64,000 nt of DNA from JBKEDF01 sp047975325 (GCA_047975325.1 JBKEDF010000089.1:20972-84971), one strand, 5' to 3'; shown: positions 52,905 to 62,417, counted from the stretch's first letter. Numbers and translations are program-made. The notes: a model not told the origin generated them from the sequence alone.

Positions 52905-53699
52905 ATGATGACCCGGATTGATCAGAAATTTGCTGCCCTTCGCGCCAGTGGCAAGAAGGCTTTCGTCTCTTATATCATGGCAGGTGATCCGGATGTGGCA
53001 ACGTCGCTGGCGGTGATGAAGGGCCTCCCCGGGGCCGGGGTGGATATTATCGAAATCGGCCTGCCTTTCACCGATCCCATGGCCGATGGCCCCACGATCC
53101 AACTGGCCGGGCAACGCGCGCTGGAAGGGGGCATGACGCTGGACAAGACCCTTGCCATGGTCACGGATTTCCGCAAGGGGGATGATACAACTCCGGTGGT
53201 GATGATGGGCTATTACAACCCGATCTACAGCCGGGGGGTGGAAAAATTCCTGCAGGAAGCCAGAACTGCCGGTATCGATGGGTTGATCATCGTGGATCTT
53301 CCTCCCGAAGAGGATGGCGAACTTTGCCTGCCCGCGCAGGCGGCCGGGCTGAACTTCATCCGGCTGGCCACGCCAACCACCGATGACAGACGCCTGCCCA
53401 AGGTTTTGCAGAACACCTCGGGTTTCGTTTATTATGTCTCAATTACCGGCATCACGGGTGCAGCAGCCCCGAAACCTTCGGATGTCGCGCCGGAGGTTGC
53501 ACGGATCAAGGCCGGGACCGATTTGCCGGTGATCGTGGGCTTTGGCATCTCAACTCCGGAAACGGCCGAGGCCATTGCCGGGGTTGCCGATGGCTGCGTC
53601 GTGGGCTCCGCGATCGTGAAAGATATCGGCGAAGGCAAACCGGTGAAAGAGGTGCTTGCCCGGGTCAGATCCCTGGCCGAAGGCGCCCATCGCGGCTGA
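52905..53699 (+). CDS. trpA: Tryptophan synthase alpha chain
   Basis: A 264-aa TIM-barrel lyase that cleaves indole-glycerol phosphate to indole. The catalytic Glu and Asp are in DIIEIGLPFTDPMADGPTIQ (about 49 and 60), and FVSYIMAGDPD and VVGSAIV are conserved blocks. It stands alone; trpB and trpF are not in the window. AAGGA precedes two tandem ATGs (52905, 52908); either may be used. It is convergent with phoB. Confidence 0.97.
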   Translation: MMTRIDQKFAALRASGKKAFVSYIMAGDPDVATSLAVMKGLPGAGVDIIEIGLPFTDPMADGPTIQLAGQRALEGGMTLDKTLAMVTDFRKGDDTTPVVMMGYYNPIYSRGVEKFLQEARTAGIDGLIIVDLPPEEDGELCLPAQAAGLNFIRLATPTTDDRRLPKVLQNTSGFVYYVSITGITGAAAPKPSDVAPEVARIKAGTDLPVIVGFGISTPETAEAIAGVADGCVVGSAIVKDIGEGKPVKEVLARVRSLAEGAHRG

Positions 53700-53730
53700 A
53701 ACGGGAAATCCCCCACCTGTCCGGACGGGA

Positions 53731-54423
53731 TCAGCCCAGGGCATAGCCCGCGCCGCGTACCGTACGCAGGGGGTTACCGCCACCATGGCGCATCAGGGCT
53801 TTCCTCAGACGGCCAACATGCACATCCACCGTCCGCGTATCGACATAGATATCCCGCCCCCAGACCCGATCCAGAAGCTGTTCACGGCTCCAGACACGGC
53901 CCGGTTTTTCCATGAAGGTAGTCAGCAGGCGGAATTCCGTCGGGCCCAGTTCAAGCACCTTGTCCGAACGAAAGACACGGTAGCGTTCGGTATCGAGGCG
54001 GATATCCTCATATTCCAGGACCAGCCCCACCGTGGAGGGCCGCGTACGCCGCAGCTGTGCCCGGACCCGCGCCATCAGTTCCACAATGGAATAGGGTTTG
54101 ATCACATAATCATCCGCCCCCGTTTCCAGGCCGCGCACGCGGTCGACTTCCTCGGCCCGGGCCGAAAGCATGATGATCGCGATGTTACGGGTCCGGGAGG
54201 CCATCTTCAACCGGCGGCAAACCTCGATCCCGGAAACATTGGGCAGCATCCAGTCCAACACGATGATATCGGGCTGGGTTTCCTCCACCACCGTCATCGC
54301 CTCTTCGCCATCGACGGCCTGCAGGACCTGAAACCCCTCCGCCTCCAGATTGTAGGACAGAACCTCCCGTTGCGCGGGTTCATCCTCAACGACAAGAACA
54401 ACGGGTTTGTCGGGCTTCGACAT
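53731..54423 (-). CDS. phoB: Phosphate regulon response regulator PhoB
   Basis: A 230-aa OmpR-family regulator. The receiver domain has the acidic pair VVEDEP, phosphoacceptor Asp57 (IIVLDWMLP) and Lys in DDYVIKPYS; the C-terminal winged helix includes LGPTEFRLLTTFMEKPGRVWSREQLLDRVW and VDVHVGRLRKAL (in parts). It binds Pho boxes as a tandem dimer. The ATG overlaps the phoU stop by one base (TGATG), so it is made with phoU. No phoR sensor kinase is present in the window. Confidence 0.97.
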   Translation of the reverse strand: MSKPDKPVVLVVEDEPAQREVLSYNLEAEGFQVLQAVDGEEAMTVVEETQPDIIVLDWMLPNVSGIEVCRRLKMASRTRNIAIIMLSARAEEVDRVRGLETGADDYVIKPYSIVELMARVRAQLRRTRPSTVGLVLEYEDIRLDTERYRVFRSDKVLELGPTEFRLLTTFMEKPGRVWSREQLLDRVWGRDIYVDTRTVDVHVGRLRKALMRHGGGNPLRTVRGAGYALG

Positions 54424-55145
54424 CAGATAGCCTCCGTCGGCAGGGTGACCGATGTACGGTCCTCCTTGGGGCGGTCATCATCGGGGAGTTGCCCCGAAAC
54501 CAGATAGATCACCTGTTCGGCAATGCCCGTCGCATGATCACCCACGCGTTCGATATTCTTGGCAATGAAATGCAGATGCATGCAGGCGGAAATATGGCGG
54601 GGATCCTCCATCATATGGGTCAGGAATTCCCGAAAGAGCGCATTATACATCTGATCCACCTCTGCATCGCGCTGGCGCACATCCTCGGCCAGTGCCATGT
54701 CACGGCGGACGAAACTGTCCAGCGCATCCTTGAGCAACGCCTCAACCGCCCTTGCCATTCGCCGGATCGCGCCGGTCGTCCCGTCGATCTGCGGCATTTG
54801 CGACAGGACCGAAGACCGCTTTGCCAGGTTCTTGGCATAGTCACCGCAGCGTTCAAGGCTGGCGGCAATTTTCATGACCGTCAGGACGGTGCGCAGATCC
54901 CCCGCCGTGGGTGCCCGAAGCGCAATCAGCCGCGCAGCTTCGGTATTGATCTGTTCTTCCAGCAGGTCCACGGCCCTGTCCCCCTTGCGCACCCGTTCCG
55001 CCAGATCGTCATCACGGGTTTCCAGCGCCTGTGCCGCATCAAGCAGGGCCGATTCCACCAACCCACCCATCTTGAGCATCATCGCCTGGATGGCCTCAAG
55101 ATCGCGGTCAAAGGCGCTGGCGATATGCGGTTCATTGGTGATCAT
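54423..55145 (-). CDS. phoU: Phosphate signaling protein PhoU
   Basis: A 240-aa all-helical protein of two PhoU three-helix repeats (KIAASLERCGDYAKNLAKR in repeat 1, FIAKNIERVGDHATGIAEQ in repeat 2, each with the E-R-x-G/V-D metal site). It links the Pst transporter state to PhoR/PhoB. The ATG at 55145 has GAGGAAC before it; the longer frame to 55232 overlaps pstB. Follows pstB by 10 nt. Confidence 0.96.
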   Translation of the reverse strand: MITNEPHIASAFDRDLEAIQAMMLKMGGLVESALLDAAQALETRDDDLAERVRKGDRAVDLLEEQINTEAARLIALRAPTAGDLRTVLTVMKIAASLERCGDYAKNLAKRSSVLSQMPQIDGTTGAIRRMARAVEALLKDALDSFVRRDMALAEDVRQRDAEVDQMYNALFREFLTHMMEDPRHISACMHLHFIAKNIERVGDHATGIAEQVIYLVSGQLPDDDRPKEDRTSVTLPTEAI

Positions 55146-55155
55146 GTCCTGTTCC

Positions 55156-55953
55156 TCAACCGATCCTGCCGGTAATATAACTTTCCGTCCGTGTATCCTG
55201 CGGGGAAGTGAATATCGCACCTGTCTCACCATATTCCACCAGATTACCCAAATGGAAAAAGGCAGTGCGCTGACTGACCCGTGCCGCCTGCTGCATGGAA
55301 TGGGTCACTATGACCACCGTGAACTGCCGGCGCAATTCATCGATCAGTTCCTCCACCTGCGCCGTGGCAATGGGGTCAAGCGCCGAACAGGGTTCATCCA
55401 TCAACAGAACCTCGGGCGCAGTGGCCACCGCCCGCGCAATGCATAAACGCTGCTGCTGGCCACCCGAAAGCCCGGTTCCCGGATCATGCAACCGATCCTT
55501 CACCTCATTCCAGAGTGCAGCCTTGCGCAGGCTGCTTTCCACAATCCCGTCCAGTTCGGATCTTGACCGGGCAAGCCCATGGATCCTCGGCCCGTAGGCC
55601 ACGTTATCATAGATCGATTTTGGAAACGGGTTCGGTTTCTGAAACACCATGCCCACGCGGGCACGAAGCTGTACCGGATCGACGCGCCGGTCATAGATAT
55701 CTTCACCATCAAGCAGGATGTCACCCCCCACCCGGGCAATGGCAACGGTATCGTTCATGCGGTTCAGGCAACGCAGGAAAGTGGATTTACCGCAGCCGGA
55801 AGGGCCGATGAAGGCTGTCACCGTCCGATCAAGGATATCAACGCTGACATCCTTCAACGCATGTTTTTCCCCGTAATGGACCTGCACGTCGCGCGCGCTG
55901 ATCTTCGTCACCTCACCTTGCACCATATTCTCCACAATTCGCATATCGTTCAT
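55156..55953 (-). CDS. pstB: Phosphate ABC transporter ATP-binding protein PstB
   Basis: A 265-aa ATPase: Walker A GPSGCGKST, Q-loop VFQKPNPFPKSIYDNVAYG (the PstB hallmark), signature LSGGQQQRLCIARA, Walker B LLMDEPCSALDP, H-switch VTHSMQQ. It powers phosphate import with PstCA. Starts at ATG 55953 with GGGGGAA upstream. Confidence 0.97.
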   Translation of the reverse strand: MNDMRIVENMVQGEVTKISARDVQVHYGEKHALKDVSVDILDRTVTAFIGPSGCGKSTFLRCLNRMNDTVAIARVGGDILLDGEDIYDRRVDPVQLRARVGMVFQKPNPFPKSIYDNVAYGPRIHGLARSRSELDGIVESSLRKAALWNEVKDRLHDPGTGLSGGQQQRLCIARAVATAPEVLLMDEPCSALDPIATAQVEELIDELRRQFTVVIVTHSMQQAARVSQRTAFFHLGNLVEYGETGAIFTSPQDTRTESYITGRIG

Positions 55954-55966
55954 GTCGGATTCCCCC

Positions 55967-57313
55967 TTACCAGCGCCGCTCAAACCGGCGCCGCAGCAGG
56001 ATTGCGATAATGTTCATCATGACCAGAAAGGCCAATAGCACGATAATCGCGCCATTGGACCGTTCCAGAAAAGCCGGATCGGACCGCGTCACCCAGGAAT
56101 AGACCTGAACCGGAAGCGCCGTTGCCGGATCCAGCACACCTTCCATCGGCGCGGAAGGATAATTCGCAACGAATGCCACCATTCCGATCAGCAACAGTGG
56201 CGCCGTTTCCCCCAGGGCGGTGGCAAGGCCCAGGATCGTGCCGGTCAGGATCCCGGGCGCGGCAAGGGGCAGCACATGGTGAAAGACCGTCTGCATCTTT
56301 GATGCGCCGATGCCCAATGCCGCATCACGGATCGAGGGCGGCACGGCGCGGATTGCCGCCCGGGTCGCGATGATGATCGTCGGCAATGTCATCAGCGTCA
56401 GCACCAATGCCCCGACCAGCGGGGATGACTGCGGCAGATGGGCAAAATTGATAAATATGGCGAGACCCAGGATGCCATAGACAATGGAAGGCACCGCTGC
56501 GAGATTCGATATGTTCACCTCTATCAGATCGGTCCAGCGATTCTGCGGCGCAAATTCCTCCAGATAGATCGAAGCCGCAACCCCGATCGGCAGGGCCATC
56601 ATTGCAACCAGCGCCATCATATAGGCCGACCCGATCAGCGCCACACCCAGGCCTGCCGCCTCCGGTCGTTGATCCGAGGCATCGGGATTGGTCAGAAAAC
56701 GCAGGTTGAAACCGGAACGAAGGATCCCCGCATCAATCATCCGGTCAGCCAGATCAAGCTGCGCGACGGAAATCTTGCTGTCCAGTTCTGCCGTCTCCCG
56801 CGTCACGCGGCCCTTCAGGTAGCCGTCAATCCGCCCTCCGGCAAAACCAGAAAAGGCAATATCCTGTCCCAGAAGAGAGGGATCGGCCAGCACCATATCG
56901 CGCAGTTCACCCGGCATATCGCGCGATATGAAAGCGGCAATATCCCTTTTGCCAAGACCTTCCATCGGGATCCCCCTTTGCGCAAGATGCGCCACCAATG
57001 CGGCTTCGATCAGCTTTGCATAACCGATTGTCGTGACCTTCTTCATCTCTTCCGGATCACGATTGCCCTTCGGGTCAAGCACCTTTGCATCCAGGGAAAC
57101 CGGAAAACCCAGACTGGCCTGACGAAAGGCCGAGACCCCATCGGACAGGATTGTCCAAAGCATCACTGCCAGGGTCAGCAGGCTGATTAAAATCGCGAAG
57201 ATCCCGTAGATACGAAACCGCTTTTCCGCGGCATTGCGGCGGTGCATCCCGTTATCGATGGAATAAAGCGTCCTGTTTCGGGCCGGGGCTGCGACTACGG
57301 TAACATCCGTCAT
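55967..57313 (-). CDS. pstA: Phosphate ABC transporter permease PstA
   Basis: A 448-aa permease, long because of an N-terminal 200-residue extension containing one early membrane helix and a large exported or cytoplasmic region (about 65-200), as usual for alphaproteobacterial PstA. The ABC-2-type (BPD) permease core follows with VPSIVYGILGLAIFI and GASKMQTVFHHVLPLAAPGILTG (EAA loop). It overlaps the pstC stop by 4 nt. Confidence 0.95.
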   Translation of the reverse strand: MTDVTVVAAPARNRTLYSIDNGMHRRNAAEKRFRIYGIFAILISLLTLAVMLWTILSDGVSAFRQASLGFPVSLDAKVLDPKGNRDPEEMKKVTTIGYAKLIEAALVAHLAQRGIPMEGLGKRDIAAFISRDMPGELRDMVLADPSLLGQDIAFSGFAGGRIDGYLKGRVTRETAELDSKISVAQLDLADRMIDAGILRSGFNLRFLTNPDASDQRPEAAGLGVALIGSAYMMALVAMMALPIGVAASIYLEEFAPQNRWTDLIEVNISNLAAVPSIVYGILGLAIFINFAHLPQSSPLVGALVLTLMTLPTIIIATRAAIRAVPPSIRDAALGIGASKMQTVFHHVLPLAAPGILTGTILGLATALGETAPLLLIGMVAFVANYPSAPMEGVLDPATALPVQVYSWVTRSDPAFLERSNGAIIVLLAFLVMMNIIAILLRRRFERRW

Positions 57314-58509
57314 TCATATTGCTCCCGATATCTGCGCACGATCCAGAGCGCGAGGACATTCAACGCAAGGGTCAGTACGAAAAGCGTCATGCCAAGGGAA
57401 AAGGCCACCAGCGTCTCGGGCGAGCTGAATTCGGTATCGCCGGTCAGCTGGCTCACGATTTTCACGGTAATCGTGGTCATCGCCTCGAAAGGATTAAGAT
57501 CGAGCCTGGCCGAGGCCCCTGCCCCAAGCGTCACGATCATCGTCTCCCCGATGGCACGCGAGACGGCAAGCAGGACTGCACCCATGATCCCCGGAAGGGC
57601 GGCTGGCAGGATGACCTGTTTGATCGTTTCCGATTGGGTCGCCCCCAGCCCGTAAGAGCCATCCCGCAGGGATTGCGGCACCGCATTGATGATGTCATCG
57701 GCCAGCGAGGAAATGAACGGAATATTCAGGATCCCAATCACAATACCCGCCGTCATAACCGAAGAACCGGAAGATCCGAGGCCCGTCGGCTGGGCAAGGT
57801 AATCCCGCAGGAATGGCCCCACCGTCACCAACGCGAAAAGGCCGAACACGACTGTCGGTATCCCGGCAATCACCTCAATCAGCGGCTTGACGACCGAACG
57901 CATCTTCGGCGTGGCATATTCGGCCAGGTAGATCGCGGTGAATATCCCGATCGGAACCGCCACCAGCATCGCCACCAGCGTAATATAAAGCGTCCCCCAT
58001 AAAAGCGGGATCAACCCCAGTTCACTGCCACCATGAAAGCTTGGCTGCCAGACCAGACCGAAAAGGAAATCGGTCAGGGGATACATGGTCGAAAACCGGA
58101 CCGTCTCTGACAGCATGGACAACACAATACCCACGGTTGTCAGGACCGCGATCGTCGAGGCCAGGATCAGCAGCCCAAGGATAACCCGTTCCACATAATT
58201 GCGGGCGCGAAAACCCGGATGGCAATTACGCAGCCCGCCGACAAGGCCCAGTAATGCAACCCCCGACACAAACAGTATTCGCAGCACTGGCGCACTGCCC
58301 CCCATCGTGGTGCGCGTGGCCTCCCATATGGCCAGAAACACGAATGCTGGCAGGACCGTCAGGATCACGGCATACCAGCCATAGCTGGAAGGCAGGGAAT
58401 GCAGCCTGCGCCCGTCACCGGCAACACTGGCAAGGACCCTGTGGCGGGCAATGAAGAAAGCCATCACGCCCAACACAAGAACAAGAACGGATAGGAAAAG
58501 GACGGACAT
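57310..58509 (-). CDS. pstC: Phosphate ABC transporter permease PstC
   Basis: A 399-aa permease with three N-terminal helices before the BPD core (GIPTVVFGLFALVTVGPFL; GATQSETIKQVILPAALPGIMGAVLLA EAA loop). AGGAATT precedes ATG 58509; the longer frame to 58527 is unlikely. Follows pstS after 54 nt. Confidence 0.95.
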   Translation of the reverse strand: MSVLFLSVLVLVLGVMAFFIARHRVLASVAGDGRRLHSLPSSYGWYAVILTVLPAFVFLAIWEATRTTMGGSAPVLRILFVSGVALLGLVGGLRNCHPGFRARNYVERVILGLLILASTIAVLTTVGIVLSMLSETVRFSTMYPLTDFLFGLVWQPSFHGGSELGLIPLLWGTLYITLVAMLVAVPIGIFTAIYLAEYATPKMRSVVKPLIEVIAGIPTVVFGLFALVTVGPFLRDYLAQPTGLGSSGSSVMTAGIVIGILNIPFISSLADDIINAVPQSLRDGSYGLGATQSETIKQVILPAALPGIMGAVLLAVSRAIGETMIVTLGAGASARLDLNPFEAMTTITVKIVSQLTGDTEFSSPETLVAFSLGMTLFVLTLALNVLALWIVRRYREQYE

Positions 58510-58563
58510 CGCAAATTCCTGCGGCAAAGGAAGCGCCCCGGGCCGGGCCGGGGCGTTCCGGCA

Positions 58564-59601
58564 TCAGTTCAGGGGTGGCATCGCGACACGCTGTGCCACC
58601 GCGTCCTGGGTCTTTGCCAGTTCCGGATCCGAAACCAGCCCGTATTCGGCAAGCGGACCATCCGGCCCGGCCATATCATCGGAAACGAAGAATTCAACAT
58701 ATTCCTTCAGGCCGGGGATCAGATCCAGATGGGCCAGCTTGACGTAGAAATAAAGCGGCCGGGATACGGGATATTCCCCCAAGGCAATGCTTTCGGTCGA
58801 AGGGATAACCCCTCCCATCGTCGCCACCCGCAGCTTGTCAGTATTGTTCTGGAAAAAGGACAGGCCGAACACCCCGACAGCGTTCTTGTCGGCATCCAGC
58901 CGCGCCAGTGTTTCGGTATAGTCCCCGTCAATATCCACGGAACGGCCATCACCGCGCAACGTGGTGCATTCCTTCAGCGCGGCTTTTTCATCTCCGGATG
59001 CGGCTTCAAGGAAGATATCATAGGCCCCCGTTTGCTTGCAGCCCGCTTCGATCACCTTCTTGTCGAAGACCTCACGCGTGCCATGCTTGGTGCCGGGAAC
59101 CAGTACGAGAATATCCTGCGCAGGCAGATCGCCGTTGAAATCGGCCCATTGGGCATGGGGATTGGCAACCGTCGAACCATCACGAACAACCTGCGCAGCC
59201 ACCGCATTATAGATATCAGCAGGCGTGAAGGCGAATTCTGCCCCATTCACATCGGATGCAAAGACGATCCCGTCATAGCCAATGCGAACCTCCATCACCT
59301 CATCCACGGCATTGACCGCGCAGGTATCGAGGTCTTTCTGCGTGATCCGGGAAGAGGAATTGGCGATATCCACTGTATTTTCGCCCACGCCTTCGCACAG
59401 TTTTGCGCGCCCGGCACCGGAGCCACCGCCTTCGACGACCGGAGTCGGAAAATCGAAATTCTCGCCAAAAGCCTCGGCCACTATGGTGGCATAGGGCAGC
59501 ACGGTGGAAGACCCGGTAATCTGAATCTGATCGCGGGCAGCGGCAGCCCCCGCCGACAATGCCGTCAGCGCGATCGCAGAGGTGAACATTCTAAAGGACA
59601 T
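58564..59601 (-). CDS. pstS: Phosphate ABC transporter substrate-binding protein PstS
   Basis: A 345-aa periplasmic phosphate-binding protein. The signal peptide ends near AAA-RD (residue 23). The phosphate-binding loop ITGSSTVLPYA and the downstream EGGGSGAGRAKLCEG and IANSSSRI segments are family motifs. It starts at ATG 59601 with CAGGAG upstream; the long upstream frame is non-conserved. First gene of pstSCAB-phoU-phoB, directly behind the Pho box. Confidence 0.96.
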   Translation of the reverse strand: MSFRMFTSAIALTALSAGAAAARDQIQITGSSTVLPYATIVAEAFGENFDFPTPVVEGGGSGAGRAKLCEGVGENTVDIANSSSRITQKDLDTCAVNAVDEVMEVRIGYDGIVFASDVNGAEFAFTPADIYNAVAAQVVRDGSTVANPHAQWADFNGDLPAQDILVLVPGTKHGTREVFDKKVIEAGCKQTGAYDIFLEAASGDEKAALKECTTLRGDGRSVDIDGDYTETLARLDADKNAVGVFGLSFFQNNTDKLRVATMGGVIPSTESIALGEYPVSRPLYFYVKLAHLDLIPGLKEYVEFFVSDDMAGPDGPLAEYGLVSDPELAKTQDAVAQRVAMPPLN

Positions 59602-59661
59602 CACTGTCTCCTGTCTGGCAGTACAAGCCTGTCTGGCTTGGTCGCTGCCTAACGGGTTTTC

Positions 59662-59701
59662 ATGACAGTAATGCAAAGTGCATGTAACAGTTTCATGACA
59701 G
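59662..59701 (-). promoter_or_regulatory. Tandem Pho box upstream of pstS
   Basis: On the minus strand CTGTCAT (59701-59695), CTGTTAC (59690-59684) and CTGTCAT (59668-59662) lie on an 11-bp phase (steps of 11 and 22), separated by AT-rich spacers such as GAAA. This is the classic PhoB site design, with a degenerate fourth unit at 59679-59673. It lies 61-100 nt before the pstS start, so it should activate pstSCAB-phoU-phoB, including phoB itself. Confidence 0.88.
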
Positions 59702-59731
59702 GGCGCTTGTCCAAGCGCGCAACACAAGATC

Positions 59732-59765
59732 ATAAAACAACGGCGATCCCCGCCGGGATCGCCGT
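59732..59765 (-). terminator. Intrinsic terminator after the 2-hydroxyacid dehydrogenase
   Basis: ACGGCGATCCC (59740-59750) pairs with GGGATCGCCGT (59755-59765) over a 4-nt loop; on the minus strand the tail reads TGTTTTATG. It separates this gene from the pst operon promoter. Confidence 0.82.
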
Positions 59766-59812
59766 GAAAACATTGTGATTTCCGATTTACCCGGCAGATC
59801 GCAAGCAGGGTT

Positions 59813-60799
59813 TCAGAGCATCGCCGGCACGACCTGATCCGGTGGGCGATGGCCATCGGCAAAGGTCTTTATATTGATGATGACCTTTTCCCCCATCTCG
59901 ACCCGTCCTTCAACCGTGGCCGAACCCATATGCGGCAACAGCACCACATTGGATAATTCCCGCAGCCTTGGATTGATCTCATGGCCATGTTCGAAAACAT
60001 CAAGCCCCGCGCCGGCAATCTCCCCCGCGCGCAGCCCGCGTGTCAGCGCATTTTCATCGATCACTTCCCCGCGCGAGGTGTTCACGATCACCGCAGTCGG
60101 CTTCAGAAGCTTCAGCCGACGGGCATTCATCAAATGAAACGTGGCAGGCGTATGCGGGCAGTTGACGGAGATGATATCCATCCGGCTGATCATCTGATCG
60201 AGGCTTTCCCACCAGGTCGCATCCAGTTCAGCCTCCGTTTCCGGACGCAAACGGCGACGGTTGTGGTAATGGATCTGCATGCCGAAGGCCCGCGCCCGCC
60301 GCGCCACGGCCTGGCCGATCCGCCCCATGCCAAGAATCCCAAGCCGACGGCCACCGATCCGGCCCCCCAGATGTGCCATGGGCGACCATCCCCGCCAGGT
60401 TCCGGATTGCATCTCCGCCAACCCTTCCGGGATCCGCCGCGTCACGGACAGGATCAGCGCCATGGTCATATCGGCGGTATCTTCGGTCACAACCCCGGGC
60501 GTATTGGATACGAGAATCCCACGACGCCGTGCGGTTTCGACATCGATATGGTCAAAACCCGCCCCGTAACTTGCAATCAGCTTCAGCCGTTCCCCTGCCT
60601 GGGCAAGCAGCCCCGCATCGATCTGGTCGGTCACGCAGGGCACAAGCACATCCGCGCGCGACATTGCCTCCACCAGTTCGCCCCGGCTCATCGGGACATC
60701 GGCATCCCGTAACTCCACATCAAAGAGCTCTTTCATGCGGGTTTCCACTACTTCAGGCAGGCGTCGCGTGACGACAACACTCAGGCGCGATGACGACAT
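59813..60799 (-). CDS. D-isomer-specific 2-hydroxyacid dehydrogenase (glyoxylate reductase-like)
   Basis: A 328-aa NAD(P)-dependent dehydrogenase. The dinucleotide fold GILGMGRIGQAVARRARAFG lies at about 153-172; the catalytic Arg is in VNTSRGEVID, and the His in VVLLPHMGSATVEGR. It resembles GyaR-type glyoxylate/hydroxypyruvate reductases, but the specific substrate cannot be told from sequence. It ends in an intrinsic terminator and is divergent from the SH3 gene. Confidence 0.87.
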   Translation of the reverse strand: MSSSRLSVVVTRRLPEVVETRMKELFDVELRDADVPMSRGELVEAMSRADVLVPCVTDQIDAGLLAQAGERLKLIASYGAGFDHIDVETARRRGILVSNTPGVVTEDTADMTMALILSVTRRIPEGLAEMQSGTWRGWSPMAHLGGRIGGRRLGILGMGRIGQAVARRARAFGMQIHYHNRRRLRPETEAELDATWWESLDQMISRMDIISVNCPHTPATFHLMNARRLKLLKPTAVIVNTSRGEVIDENALTRGLRAGEIAGAGLDVFEHGHEINPRLRELSNVVLLPHMGSATVEGRVEMGEKVIINIKTFADGHRPPDQVVPAML

Positions 60800-60949
60800 G
60801 TTATTTTTCGTTCCCCTTCCAAATCGGCTGTCCTACTGGCAAAGTGACGGCAAGCGGGGCGAGGCACAAGCCCCGGTCAACGGAAATCGACAAGAAGGGC
60901 CATCCTCACCCCGCTTTGGGCGGGTCAAGGGCGGAACGGGCAGAAGAAA

Positions 60950-61480
60950 ATGACGGAAAACCCGATAGGAACGGTCCTCGTGGCGGCGATTCTGGCCATG
61001 GTACAGGTGGTGGGGCCGCAATATGCTGCCGCGCAATCGCATGTGCAGCAGGCGCGCGGTGCCGTAACCAACCTGCCGCTGCCGCGTTATGTCTCGCTCA
61101 AGGCAAAGGAAGGCCGCGCGCGCCGCGGACCGGGACTGACCCACAAGATCGACTGGATTTTCGCAAGGGCGGGCATGCCGCTGATGGTCACCGCCGAATA
61201 TGACAACTGGCGCCGGATCGAGGATGTGGATGGTCTGGGCGGCTGGATCCACTATTCCCTGTTATCGGGCGTGCGCACGGTACTGATCAAGGATGGCATT
61301 GCGGATCTTCTGGCAAAGCCGCAGGAAGATGCGGAAATCCGCTTTCGCGCAGAGACCGGGGTTATCGGCCGGCTCCTGCAATGCCGGGCCAACTGGTGCC
61401 GTCTGTCCATAGATGGGGAAAGCGGCTGGATCCGCAAATCCGCCATTTGGGGAGTGGACCCCGGAGAGATCATCGAATAA
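60950..61480 (+). CDS. SH3 domain-containing exported protein
   Basis: A 176-aa protein with a signal peptide ending near AAAQ (residue 29). Two SH3-like (SH3_4/YgiM type) repeats follow: about 45-105 (YVSLKAKEGRARRGPGLTHKIDWIF ... GGWIHYSLL) and about 108-170 (LLAKPQEDAEIRFRAETGVIGRLLQ ... GESGWIRKSAIWG). Probably binds peptidoglycan or stabilises an envelope complex; no enzymatic residues. AGAAGAAA before the ATG. Confidence 0.87.
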   Translation: MTENPIGTVLVAAILAMVQVVGPQYAAAQSHVQQARGAVTNLPLPRYVSLKAKEGRARRGPGLTHKIDWIFARAGMPLMVTAEYDNWRRIEDVDGLGGWIHYSLLSGVRTVLIKDGIADLLAKPQEDAEIRFRAETGVIGRLLQCRANWCRLSIDGESGWIRKSAIWGVDPGEIIE

Positions 61481-61526
61481 CTTGCGGGGGCCGTCCCAAG
61501 GGGGAAGGCGGCGTGAAGGATTCATC

Positions 61527-62417
61527 ATGATATTTGAAAGCAATAACCGGCTGACCCTGTCCGCAGGCGTCGCTTCCCTGAGTGTCGCAACAATTCTGGT
61601 GTTGCTAAAATTCTGGGCCCTTGCCGAAACCGGTTCGCTTTCCGTCGCCGCATCCCTCACCGATAGCGGCCTTGACCTGATGATGTCACTGGCCGCAATG
61701 GCCGCAATCATCTATGCCGCCAGACCCCCGGATGAGGATCACGTTTTCGGCCATAGCTCCGCCGAGGATCTGGCCGCGCTTGGCCAGGCCATCTTTATCC
61801 TCTTTTCCGCGGGCCTGATTGCTGCGGCCGCCTTCAATCGTCTTCTCTCCCCCGTCCAGCACTCCCTGGCTTCGGAGGGGACGGGGATGCTGGTCATGGC
61901 GATCTCTATCCTGCTGACGCTGGCATTGGTCCTGTGGCAGGGCTATGTGGCAAAGCGCACGGGCAACAAGGTCATTCAGGCAGACCGGCTGCATTATCTG
62001 GCCGACCTGCTGCCCAATATCGGGGCAATCCTGTCGCTCTGGGCTTCCAGGGCCCTGGGCTGGGTACAAATCGATTCCTTTGTGGCGATCATGGCTGCGG
62101 CAATTCTGGGTTTCGGCGCACTGAAAATCGGCAAGGGGGCATTGGATGCGCTGATGGACCGCGCCGCCGACCCGAAAACCGTGGCCGGCATCGCCGAACT
62201 TGCACAAGACTGGCCGGGCGTGCGCGGTTTCCATGACCTGAAAACACGCACCGCCGGCAGTCGGCTCTTCGTCAATCTCCATATTGAACTTGATGGCGAT
62301 CTGCCTTTGCGGGAGGCCCATGATATCGGTGCCGGGCTGCGGCAACGGATCCTGCAGGCCTATCCGCATGCGGATGTCATCATTCACAAGGATGTCGCCC
62401 GCAATCCGGCGGAATGA
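61527..62417 (+). CDS. Cation diffusion facilitator metal exporter (FieF-like)
   Basis: A 296-aa CDF transporter with six helices. The metal site is intact: DSGLD (DxxxD, TM2) and HYLAD (HxxxD, TM5), plus the FGHSSAED loop. The C-terminal cytoplasmic domain (about 210-290; FHDLKTRTAGSRLFVNLHIELDGDLPLREAH in parts) is present. Exports Zn2+/Fe2+ by proton antiport; specificity is inferred. GAAGGA precedes the ATG at 61527. Confidence 0.92.
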   Translation: MIFESNNRLTLSAGVASLSVATILVLLKFWALAETGSLSVAASLTDSGLDLMMSLAAMAAIIYAARPPDEDHVFGHSSAEDLAALGQAIFILFSAGLIAAAAFNRLLSPVQHSLASEGTGMLVMAISILLTLALVLWQGYVAKRTGNKVIQADRLHYLADLLPNIGAILSLWASRALGWVQIDSFVAIMAAAILGFGALKIGKGALDALMDRAADPKTVAGIAELAQDWPGVRGFHDLKTRTAGSRLFVNLHIELDGDLPLREAHDIGAGLRQRILQAYPHADVIIHKDVARNPAE

